DNA of 64,000 nt, from positions 31,826,501 through 31,890,500 of the forward strand of contig JAZHRO010000002.1 in assembly GCA_037157565.1 (NCBI GenBank). The letters are read 5' to 3'. The notes under the pieces are model-generated. The model ran no database searches and had not been told where the DNA came from. It saw only the letters and a list, made by a program, of their open reading frames with translations. This DNA is from Thalassia testudinum. Taxonomy: Eukaryota; Streptophyta; Magnoliopsida; Alismatales; Hydrocharitaceae. Shown here piece by piece: positions 1 to 9,189 of the stretch. The translations under genes were made by a program, and so were the position numbers. Position 1 is the first letter of the stretch. Every line of letters starts with the position of its first letter.

Positions 1-76
1 TGATCGACGTGTTTTGCAACTACAATGACAGGTTACTTGTAACCCCGATTTCTAACTCGTGAAACGCACGGGACCA
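1..76 (+). mobile_element. End of 5' LTR of E1
   Basis: This stretch aligns with the end of the E1 3' LTR and of the solo LTR at 15330-16826 (shared ATCGACGTGTTTT start and GTAACCCC core). It ends in ACCA directly before TTT and the primer binding site. The rest of the LTR lies left of the window. Confidence 0.85.
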
Positions 77-79
77 TTT

Positions 80-97
80 TGGCGCCATTGCCGGGGA
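80..97 (+). other. Primer binding site of E1 (tRNA-Asp type)
   Basis: TGGCGCCATTGCCGGGGA is complementary to the 3' end of plant tRNA-Asp apart from one base (A for G at position 8). It lies 3 bp after the LTR end. This is the PBS type of Athila elements. The GAGGCAAC that follows is also found after the PBS of E2. Confidence 0.85.
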
Positions 98-1076
98 GGC
101 AACGGAATTTACTTTATTATTTTTTGCACTTCTTTGCATTTACATAACACTAACTCTGCTTATCTCTGATCTATTGTCTTGCAGGTACACTAGCATGGAG
201 ATCCAAGTGCAGTAGATAGGAGTAAAGTGTGGGTAGAGTGTTTTGTAAGTGTCCCTCACACCACCCCCACCTTAGTTTTCATTCCATAACCTAATAACTC
301 AAACCCAAATCAACCTAGGTGCTTTTTATAAACCATAGGATAGAGTTGGTTGTTTGTTTGACACCTCCACTCACCTTGCCATCCACATAAATAAATAATA
401 ATAATAATAATAATAACAAAAGTGTTATCTGATTGTGGGATTTTCTGAAAGCTACACACTTAACACCCACAACTTCTCACCCTAAGGCGCACAATCACAT
501 CGATTCTACCACTTAACCGGGATCTGACCTATGGACCCAGTACACTTAATTCAACACACAAATAAGTGAGTAGAAATATGAATAGGTCAAACATTTCTGT
601 GTGCCTTAACTAAGTGGTGCAATAGGCCAACTAATTGAACTATTTGGGCCGCACCACTTAAGATAAAAGCGACCCATCAAGTAGCTTGCCACTTAGGGTT
701 GATTTTTAGGACTGAACCAGGCACTCCACATTTTATTTCTGATTTCTAAGGGAATATATCTACACCAGTGCTTTCAAAACTTGGAGTGTTCTATTGAACC
801 TTGATTGAATATACCTAAAGATTAAACCCTAAAAGCAACTAAACAAGGTTGAACCCTAAAAGACACATCATCAAATAACCTTATTTGCAAACCCTAGTTG
901 TGCACGCACACACATTTTAAACTGATCATTAAGGGCACAACCCATCTAAAGGGCCCATCACATTCCTGAAGCACCATTGTCCCAAGCCTAACTAAAATTG
1001 ATTAGACATTGGCCCTAAGGACTAGTTCTCTCGTCGAGATCCAAATTGAGATTATTCACGATTAACCAAGAAATGA
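98..1076 (+). other. E1 leader, no gene seen
   Basis: AT-rich sequence between the PBS and the acidic frame, with many stops in all frames. Apart from the microsatellite I see no structure I can name. Confidence 0.6.
388..417. repeat. (TAA)n microsatellite in E1 leader
   Basis: Nine or so consecutive ATA/TAA triplets, with slight impurity at both ends, lie in the non-coding leader of E1. Confidence 0.9.
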
Positions 1077-1775
1077 CAATCGATTTTTAGACATATAAAT
1101 GAGGATCATGGATTCTTTGATTCTAAAGGTGAAGAATCTTTCGGTGAAGTCTCATTTAAACTCAAGGAAGAGGATTCTAGCGAGACAATCGGGCTCGAGG
1201 AGTATGACGAACTATCTGATAGCCCGATCATTGAAGATTATGATCCTGTTAGGGTTAACTTGGACGATTCGAATCCTGATGATTTAATTAGTAGCCCCAC
1301 TCCTCAAACACACCCTAAAGAATTAAATGATGATATTTTTGAGATCACCAAACCCAAGTCAATCCTGATTCGGACATAATTGTTGGACTTGGGTACTTTA
1401 GATGGGGTGTACAACGATTTGGAGGTCCCAGAAACATTGATTTCAGAGGATAGGAAGTTGGAAATAAAAATTTGGGAGGCTAATTCTGAGGGAACTTTGA
1501 TTTTGGATTTAAGGTTTCCGGTTGACCTGAAACCACCTATCTTCTTTATGGACCCTTATGATATCTTTTACGTGCGACCCAAGCTTGGAATAACTGATTA
1601 TTTTTCTAAGCTAGATGTTAAGTGGACAACCACACCTATTGAACCATCTTTACCCGTTGTCCGACAATTTGGTCTTGGGTTGCACACCACTAAATCGCAG
1701 GCCCGGCCCCACAAACACAACAACCTTTGGTTCTGGGTGATTTTCACCCAGAACCTTAGAACCACTCGACCATAG
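1077..1775 (+). pseudogene. Acidic reading-frame remnant of E1, unrecognised
   Basis: One frame stays open from about 1077 to the TAA at 1377-1379 and continues in the same frame from 1380 to 1775. The first part is strongly acidic, with motifs such as LEEYDELSDSPIIEDYDP. The second part (from LDLGTLDG) is more mixed and contains DPYDIFYVRPKLG. There is no ATG near the start, so the frame is decayed or entered by splicing. I recognise no domain. In position and in its disordered acidic character it resembles the much better preserved frame of E2 and E4, but I see no direct sequence match. It is probably the decayed private protein of this non-autonomous family. Confidence 0.5.
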
Positions 1776-2030
1776 GGCATGGGTCTACACCATAATCTGC
1801 TCCACGTCTGTGGACATCTTCTGCAGGCAGGTTTCAGGATCAATATTTTGATTTTGATTCTGAACCGCACTTGTGAATTCTCAATCTCTTCTTTGTATGT
1901 ATGTTATGCCTAGCTGAAGGCATTAAACTTAACACGTGTCTGTACACCCTTCTCTCTATGGAGCTGATTGGATTTTCATGACACTCAAGTGATATTCTGT
2001 TTACTCCACCCTTTTCATGTCTTTATTTTT

Positions 2031-2066
2031 ACAATGAGGACATTGCATCATTTAGGCATGGAGGGG
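2031..2066 (+). other. Post-ORF hairpin plus PPT-like motif (E1)
   Basis: CAATG-AGGA-CATTG style stem-loop at 2031-2046 is followed by TTTAGGCATGGAGGGG at 2051-2066. The same composite occurs in E2, E3, E4 and Ath at a similar distance (about 1.3 kb) before the 3' LTR. Confidence 0.7.
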
Positions 2067-2498
2067 TGGATAATCAATTCCTGAAATCTTTTTGTTAACT
2101 CCGTAGAATTTCTTTTAGTTTCTTATAAAATTAAAAAAAAATTGAAAATTTGAAAAAAGATATAAAAAGAAAGAAATTAGGAAAAGAGAACTTAGATAGT
2201 TGGATGTTATTAACTTTAGGAAATGATACGAGAGGACCGAAACACTTAGACTCTTCAGATCTTCAGGCTTAATTAGCCCAGGTGTCCACTTGAATGTGGA
2301 CTTAGTCTCGAGTCCTCGCCAATTCAAATTCATTTTAAATTTAGCTAATAAATTGGGATGATAAGTATGCGACTTATCAACCCGCCCTTTGATTTGGGGG
2401 GATTTTAACACTAAGCATCTGCACACTATTTGCACTGACTCACTTTCCGGTAATTTTTACGGAAATTCGGTAGCTAATGGACCGACTTGGGTGGTATG

Positions 2499-2782
2499 GC
2501 TGACAAGTTGTCGGTGGTAATAGCTCATTGGCCGGTTGTCCAGAGCCCAGCCATAAGACCATTTTCATTGTACTGCCTTCAGGTAAATCTTAGATCATGA
2601 AAGCCACCTACTTAAAAAGAAAGGAAAAGAAAAAGAGAAAAAGAAAGAAAAAAAAGAAAATATAGAGAAAGAAAATAGAAAAAGGTGAAAATAAAAAAGC
2701 AAATAAAACCACACTTCACCGCATGAGTATAGCTGGCAAGTTGTCGATGGTAATAGCTCATCGGCCGGTTGTCCAGAACCTA
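2499..2782 (+). repeat. Two direct copies of a ~50-bp unit around a purine tract
   Basis: A segment at 2499-2549 (core AAGTTGTCGGTGGTAATAGC) recurs at 2731-2782 with a few changes. A long A/G-only tract (about 2616-2700) lies between the copies. This is non-coding 3' interior of E1. Confidence 0.75.
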
Positions 2783-3320
2783 GCTCACAAAAAAAATGTA
2801 CAATAATTCCCAAAACACTTAGGGAAGAAGCGGGGGAGTAGAATAAATCAAGGAGATATACACTAGGTTCGCCCTTGTGTTGACCCCATAAATAAAAGTA
2901 GGGAGAAAGCTATCATTCGAAAAGATAAACCTCTAGGCAAGGTCACCTAGGGTTGTAGAAACCCAAAGTCCGTCTTAATAGCTATTTTGTGAGTTTATCA
3001 CTTTTTCACAAGATGCTTAGTACTTAGAGTCCTTTTCAAGCTTGGATGGGTCAGGTAGCCGTAAAAAGTTATCTCGAAACTCTCAAACTCCAAAAGTACA
3101 AAACAAAATTAGAAAAGAAGAAAAAAAATGTATCTTCCCTTTTCAAATAAGGCGAGGACTTGAACGATTTGCATTCTGGCAGACATCCAGGTACTGTTGA
3201 GTTTTCGTAGTTTAGGACCTTAGTTGAAATTTTCTATTATTAATAAATGACTTAGGTCTAAGTGATCTAATCCTAATTCTGCTTTTATGCATAGCATATA
3301 GTTTAATTTTGCTAGGGACT
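2783..3320 (+). other. E1 3' interior, no gene seen
   Basis: AT-rich non-coding sequence leading to the polypurine tract. All frames contain frequent stops. Confidence 0.6.
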
Positions 3321-3343
3321 AGCAAAAGAAAGGTAAGGGGGTA
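3321..3343 (+). other. Polypurine tract of E1
   Basis: AGCAAAAGAAAGGTAAGGGG followed by GTA lies directly before the LTR start TGATGTAAAC. It is preceded by CTAGGGACTAGCAA, a lead-in shared with Ath, E2 and E4. Confidence 0.85.
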
Positions 3344-4848
3344 TGATGTAAACACATTAATTGAGGGTAAAATGCCTATTCATGTATGTTCCTAGGCTTA
3401 GATGTGCATTTCATGTTATAAATATTGCATAGCATGCATCATTCTGCATTTAAAGTGGTTGTATATAATTTAGGTTAATTACGTCCTTTTTGTGGTTAGG
3501 AGAGAAGGATATTTATTTCGGAGCCTCGGATTGACGATCCGACCATACGGATCTGATCAAGACGACGATCGGAGTCCAACGCCTCTGAAATTGCCTCGAT
3601 TGGAGTCTTGTAGCACCATATGCAGTTCGAGGAAGATCAACGGCCAAGGGACTAGGAGACATAATTTGGAGCTTCAAATGACAAATCTGACCGTGTGGAT
3701 GGATACGGGTCGACGATCGCAACCTAACGACATGAAAATCGACTCAATCCAACCTATGTAGCAGCCCCTACAACAAGAAGATGGACGACCCAAACTACGC
3801 CACGTGGCGCAGCCCAAGTCGCCAGCGCACGCACGTGCCACCGCATGCGCACAGTAGCACAAGTGTGCAGACACACATGCGCACAGCGCAGCACCAGTGC
3901 GTGGGCGCACGTGTGCAAGACAAAGGCAGGGGAGCGCCGTGCCAGCTAAGCAAGGGCTGGACCTACAGCGATGCATGAGCTGCACTTACAGGGACGCCTA
4001 CAGCCTCGCTAATTCATTTCAAGCCAGCAAAGCCAACTGTGGGTGCCAGCAGGCATAGCTGCCAACAGTGACGTTTCCAGCAACGGTCTGGATGTCACTA
4101 ATGGTCTCATACCTATTTTGTGCCTCTTCTCCACTATAAAAGGACCTACACCTCCTCCCTTCCAAGCCATCTCTACCTACTTTACTCCCACCTGCTCCCA
4201 AGCTCTAGCAAGCCTACCAACGCTCCATTAGAGCTTGTTCTCAAGCTCCCAAGGCTCCTATTAGTGTAGCAAACCTTTGTCCACCAAATATTTGTCCATC
4301 TTCCCATCCCCATTCATAGGTTGCCTTGGAGCCGTCCTCCCACCTCCATTCCGGTAGCAGATCATCTCCATCTTCTTACCTCCATTCCGGAGCCACACCG
4401 AAGCTTTCCTCAACCCGACGTCCTCCTGCATCTCACCTCCGTCATCCCGCTCCTCACCTCCTTCGTTTGAGCTTCCGCCAGGCGCCATCATCTCGTCGAG
4501 CAGCCGATTCGGGAGATTTTCTCTCAACCCCCTCTCTTTTTATGCTTTCATAATTTATTGTAATTGACATTGGAAGTAATATATATCATATTTGTTCCAC
4601 ATCTCTATCTTATGATTCGTTTGCTTGTTTTCTTCTTACAAAAATACAAAAAAATAACAAAACCCTAAAATACCAAAAAGAAACGAATTGAAGCATGATT
4701 TTCACTTAAAGTAAATGTCGCTTCCCTGTGTTCAACCCGAGACTCCCTTGGAGTTTCAGTATAAATTTTATCTGATCGACGTGTTTTACAGCTACGGTGT
4801 CAGGTTACTAGTAACCCCAATTTCTAACTCGCGAAACATGCCCGACCA
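3344..4848 (+). mobile_element. 3' LTR of E1
   Basis: 1505 bp from TGATGTAAAC to CGACCA, homologous over its whole length to the solo LTR at 15330-16826. A TATA box, CTATAAAAGG, lies at 4133-4142. The GC-rich segment before it (about 3770-3980) carries many CACG/GCAC steps and apparent open frames, but these are not genes. The T/C-rich run after the TATA box is the likely start of R. Confidence 0.9.
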
Positions 4849-4999
4849 GTAGCTCTAACATTTTCCAGGCTAAAGGGAATAACTTTATATTGGAACAGGC
4901 CCGTATAGTTATAAATGATGTGTGGGGCCAGTAGGCTAAAGTTAAACTTATTTGGTGATAACCACTATAAGTGTCGAGGAAAGACATGTGGGACTACTT
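4849..4999 (-). pseudogene. G: reverse transcriptase fragment (left piece)
   Basis: The minus strand encodes an RT core, FLDTYSGYHQI, followed by a decayed equivalent of the TAFITPFG...MPFGL stretch of Ty3/gypsy RT. It is separated from the upstream RT part (7264 onward) by the solo LTR at 5000-7258. Removing that LTR and one copy of its duplication rejoins the frame region. The remaining RT, RNase H and integrase of G would lie left of E1, outside the window. Confidence 0.7.
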
Positions 5000-6070
5000 G
5001 ATAGCGAAATACGCGTGATTTGTAAAAGCGGGTTTTTAACGTCGTTGTAACACGCGAATCCGCTTTCGCTTTTAAATTTAAATCCTAGATAGGGGAGTAT
5101 CTAGGGTCGTCCAAGGAGGCAAAAATTGTAAAATTAATCCTCTTGCTTACAGATAGATCTCAACTTTCTTTTTGATATTTTTCAATATGTAATTTTTTTT
5201 TGTATTTTGAAAAGACGAGGGCAAACTGCAGATTGTAGTGAAAAGAACTAACACCTACAAATGATTAACTAAAATCTAAAAGATAGAAATATCTTCTTCC
5301 TAAGCTCACTCTAGGCAAGTGGAGGCCTAGGGTAATTAGGAAGAAGAGGTGAAACAAGTGCTAGAACCCAAACAAACAACTGCAATAAAAAAAAGATAAA
5401 AGAAGGCAATTTTGATTGAGTAGAATGAGTGTTCTTTTCAAGGACAAGTAGAGGAATGCTTCTACTAGAATTAAACAATCTAAAAGCAAGAAAAGAAACA
5501 CAAATCCTCTTGTAACAATGGTGAAGAAGGTTGTCTTCTTGCTCCAAGCCTAGCTGCTCCTTGGCTTGAAAAGAGGGCTTCCTTCTTCTCCTTCATTGAG
5601 AGCTCCTCCAAGGTGGAAGCTACCACCTTTAATGCTCTCTCCAAAGGGGTGGGCATGCACCACCCTCAAAAACTCCTCCAAGGTGGTGTGACCACCTTCA
5701 AGATCTCCTCCAAGATCTTCCTTGCCTGGCTTCTCCTTTGGCTAGCGTGACCCAAGAGAGAAGGGAAGAGGGGAAGGCACCAAGGGGACAGAATATCCCC
5801 TTAATCTTCTTCTTCTTCTCTCTTGGACGTGGGCTTCTTGGTGGAATATGAGAGTGAAATTGCTAGCCAAGGATAGTCTTGAATGGTGGTGGGTAGTGGT
5901 CTTTTTATAGGGTGGGATGGGGGGTTAAGGTGCCCCTTGAAATGGAGGGCTAGGATGGAAGAATGGAGGTGGTTGGTGATCCTATGGCTAAGGAGAGTTG
6001 GCACCAACCCAAGGGGCGTTAAAGGGGGTGGTTATGGTGGTGTTGGTGTCTTTTGGTGGTGGAGAGACAC

Positions 6071-6094
6071 CCCCATGTTGGCGCCAACATGGGG
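6071..6094. repeat. Perfect 24-bp palindrome with TTGGCGCCAA core
   Basis: The 24 bases are fully self-complementary around TTGGCGCCAA. The core fits the plant E2F site TTTSSCGS closely. It lies in U3 about 160 bp upstream (minus sense) of the TATA box. Confidence 0.85.
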
Positions 6095-6354
6095 TCTTCT
6101 AGAAGGGAGATTAGGTAGATGGTGGAGATGGGTTCAAGGGGGATTGTGTGGTGGAGATGAGGGGGGATTTTGGAGGGAAAAGTGGCGCCATTAAGGGGTG
6201 GTTATGGGTAGTTTTTGGCACCACTTTTAGGTGTCTTTTGGAGGTGGTGGGTAGGTTAGTTTGGTGCCAAGTAGGTTAGCTTATGTGGAGCTTAGGTGGA
6301 GCTAGTTGGGTGGAGTTGGTAGGTGGGTTTTTGGGGTGGTACAAGCTAAGGAAG

Positions 6355-7010
6355 TTGGAGCATAGCAAAGCTAAGCTAAGCTAAGCTAAGCTAAGCTAGC
6401 TTAGCTAAAGGTGGAGTAGAGGAGAAGGTGTTGGAGCTAGGGTTTAGAGGACGGAGCTGAGGAGGAGAAGTCTGGAGCTAGAGCTGACTGCTGCTGAAGA
6501 GGCTGGCATGGGGCTATTCTAGCTGGCTTAGCTTGCTAATTCTTTGCTAGCTACTAAGCCGAGCTAAGGTAAGCTAGCTTCTACCAAAATGAGCTGAGGT
6601 GAGCTAGGCCTAATGCTCCCGGGGAGAATCAAGCTGGTTGAGGCAGCGAAGGTAGCTTAGCTCAACTGAGCTGAGCTAAGCTAAGTCCCCGGGAGCTGGA
6701 CTTGAGCTTTCTGAGCTGAGATGAGTTCTTCTTCAGCTGGCTGGAGTTGAGTGGAGCTGGATGTAGCTGGATCTGAGCTGGGGTGAACTCTTGTCAACTC
6801 AGCTGAGCTAGCTAGAGCTCCCTGTGAACTAGTGGGAGCTGAGATGAGCTAGACTCAGCTAAGTTGAGCTGGATCTGAGCTGACTTGAGCTAGGGTGAGC
6901 TAAGATGAACTCTCTTGAGCTACCATTTAGTTGAGATTAGCTGAATGGAGCTGGGATGAGCTAACCCTAGTTCAAGTGAGCTAGGTTCCAGCAGTGGTGA
7001 GCTGGATCGA
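6355..7010. repeat. AGCT array, 5-bp then 10-bp period
   Basis: At about 6366-6408 a pentamer AGCTA/GCTAA runs almost perfectly. From about 6590 to 7010 the word AGCT recurs mostly every 10 bp (for example GAGCTGAGATGAGCTAGACT), with an occasional 11. Equivalent arrays are in both E3 LTRs (35838-36495, 43245-43905). Confidence 0.85.
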
Positions 7011-7258
7011 GCTGAGTTCCAAGTAGTCTGGGCTTCTCTTTCACCATTTGCCTTCTTGAGTGCTAGGGTTTTAAGGATCTGCATATCTGTGCCTCCCTAA
7101 CACTCACAAGAACATATTAAAAAGACAAATAAAAGATGCAATGCATGCCTAACCTAATTTATGCCTAAATGCAGCCCAAAAAACCTGTTTGCGGAGTAAA
7201 ATCCTAAGAGCTAGGTTTGTTTTAATGCGTAAGAATGATGATAAACTAGCATTTATCA

Positions 7259-7500
7259 CTACTCGCTACAGGAGCCCAGGAGGGCGTCAATCTTTGACAG
7301 GGGGAACTCGTCCTTCGAGTAGGCGTTGTTCACATTTGTGAAGTCCACACACATCCTCCACTTTCCGTTTACTTCCTGACTATCACAACATTAGATAGCC
7401 ATTTTAGGTAAACAGATTGCTTGATAAAGCCTACCTCTAGTAGTTTTTCTGCTTCTGTAGTGGCCGCCTGGCATTGCTCAGTTGATTTATGACGCTGAGC
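7259..7500 (-). pseudogene. G: reverse transcriptase fragment (N-terminal side)
   Basis: The minus strand reads a decayed CVDFTNVNNAYSKDEFPLSKID-like stretch, the gypsy RT block that normally precedes the LSFLDAYSGY block. The latter is found across the solo LTR at 4849-4999. Stops and frameshifts are present. Confidence 0.7.
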
Positions 7501-8156
7501 TTGTTTGATTGCTCAGGAGCCTAGCTATATATTGAGTCGGTGCTTGATCAAAGATGGGTCCAGTCCCGGCTGGTCATTGGCTAATCAGGCGAAAATTTTT
7601 GTGCTAGCCCTTAGCAGTATGGGTAGCTTGTTGACTTCGTTAGCAGATAGCTCAGTTCCTAGGTGGACCAGCTTATCAGTTGTGTCAGGGTACAACTGAG
7701 TGGCCATGGTTGAAGAACCAGGCTTCATCTCCTACATAGGTTGCTGAGTAGGGGATTCATCCTCCCATAGGGTGTGGACCAAATTCCTCTTTTTCCCCAT
7801 TTGTGAGGTTTGTAGGGAATTCTCTCCATTGAGCACTTAAGCTCAATGCGCAGTAGCTCCCAGCCAGTAGACTAATTTCCATGGATAATCCCGACTCTAC
7901 GTGGGGTGTCGAAGAGTATGCACTGGAAGTATAAGGAAGGGATCACCTAGAAGGCATGAGTCATGGGGTGGCCTATGAGACTGTCAAAAGTCATCGTCAG
8001 CCTCGCCACTATGAAAGTGGTCATCTGGTTGAGGTGTTTGTCTTCATCACATATTGATACTGGAAGGCTGATTTATACTTTGGGCATTACTTTATGGTTC
8101 TTGAACCCTACCACAGACAAGGTTGACAGGGATAGCTGTTCCTCGCTGAGACCCAA
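7501..8156 (-). pseudogene. G: region between protease and RT
   Basis: On the minus strand this lies between the protease motif and the RT block. It should contain the RT N-terminal part and the protease-RT connector. No frame is open for long, and I cannot align it confidently. Confidence 0.4.
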
Positions 8157-8372
8157 CTACGCGAGGGTCATAAGGAAGAGGACATCCACGGTGCTGCCCT
8201 CATCTACAAGGAGACAAGGTTCTTGGTGGTCGGCCAGGAAGAGTATTACCAATAGGGGGTCTATTTGATTTATCGGATTTGGCAAGGAGGAGAAGAGCTT
8301 TGAAGCAACTTGCCTGATGGAACTCATTTCTCCAAAATAAAGTGGGATACGCCTCTCGAGTGGCCCCTGCAA
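8157..8372 (-). pseudogene. G: aspartic protease remnant
   Basis: A 71-codon minus frame contains DHQEPCLLVDEGSTVDVLF, the Tat-type retropepsin motif normally written LVDTGSSVDVLF. The catalytic D and G are kept, but the T between them is now E. The surrounding fold is truncated by frameshifts. Its position between gag and RT is as expected for a gypsy pol. Confidence 0.75.
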
Positions 8373-9189
8373 GGGAAGGGTCGGCCCTCGACCCTCCTAG
8401 GGGCTATGTGCTACATTAACGCCAAAGATTATGTCTATCTGCCCTTCAACTGAGTGTTCGGGTGACAGCGTCGACTGAGGTAACAAGGCCTCGGTCGCTT
8501 GATTTTTTCGTTGCCCCATCTTGAGTGCCGCCATAACCTGACAGTGATACCCTTTAGGCAGGAGCTCCAACAACGCCGTCTGCTAGGTCGCCTGGGCCCT
8601 GGTCTCCATCATCCCTTGCTTTGGAAGGGATATCACATGGACTCCCCGAAGCTGCTGGAGCTTCTCCCTATGATAGTCTTCGAGCACCTCTACGAGGTGT
8701 TTCCCCTTGTCTTGGACTTTATTTCATTTCACAAAATGGGCCAAATTATTGTGATAGATCTGAGGCTCAATCTGGTCTCGTAGGTCATGGTAGTTTTCCG
8801 TGGCATGCCCCTGGGCCTAATGGTATTTTCAATAAGGCCCAGTCTCTGAATTTTTCTTGAGGGCTTTTGAGGGGGAAGTAGGTCTTTATCAGTGGACCAT
8901 ACCTTCGCCAACACATCCGCTTGATTCCTGGCCAAGGGAGTGTATTCTTTGTAGGGATCCTACCTGGGTTGGCGGGGACCATTGAGTCGATTCTTGCTGA
9001 GCCAGTCTCTCAGATCCAAAAAGTTTCCCTTTCGTTTATTGAGGAGGTGGCCATTCCTTGCCAATATCAGTGCTACCTTGGCTGGGATCTTCTTGCTTCA
9101 GGGGAGGCATGTTCCTCGTAGTCTCCATTCACCAGGTGGCTCCAAGTGTAGAAGGAATCATCCTGCTTAGCAAACTTGGTGGCACAATC
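8373..9189 (-). pseudogene. G: gag C-terminal part with decayed zinc-knuckle region
   Basis: Minus-strand segments in different frames match the C-terminal region of Tat-type Gag: TPLARNQADVLAKV, a decayed zinc-finger stretch, then DLRDQIEPQIYHNNLAHFVK. The end at 9189 joins in sense to 11956 onward (AELWDCATKFAKQ) once the inserted LTR is removed. Several stops and frame changes make it a pseudogene. Confidence 0.65.

Larger units (their letters stand above)
1..4848 (+). mobile_element. E1: non-autonomous LTR retrotransposon, right 4.8 kb
   Basis: The element runs from the last 76 bases of its 5' LTR through PBS, internal region and PPT to a full 3' LTR. The first 76 bases match the end of the 3' LTR (about 4772-4848), which pairs the two LTRs. 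I find no gag, protease, RT or integrase in the 3.2-kb interior. It carries only an acidic reading-frame remnant, so it must have used enzymes in trans. It sits inside the RT region of the older minus-strand gypsy element G. The five bases after the 3' LTR are GTAGC; the matching left duplication lies outside the window. Confidence 0.85.
5000..7258 (-). mobile_element. Solo LTR of the E3 family
   Basis: 2259 bp from TGATAGCGAA to TTTATCA, flanked by CTACT at 4995-4999 and 7259-7263. It is homologous over its full length to both LTRs of E3 (34480-36735, 41884-44128). No PBS or PPT adjoins it, so it is a solo LTR left by LTR-LTR recombination. By analogy with E3 it reads on the minus strand, with a TATA box (CTATAAAAAG on minus, 5902-5910). 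The AGCT array and the palindrome at 6071-6094 then fall in U3. Confidence 0.92.

Noticed and set aside
3492..3985. Small overlapping frames in E1-family LTRs (also 15478-15949)
   Set aside because: Present in LTR U3, broken differently in each copy, no motif.
6355..7010. Immunoglobulin switch-like function of the AGCT array
   Set aside because: Similarity of short words only; this is a plant LTR. Treated as convergence.
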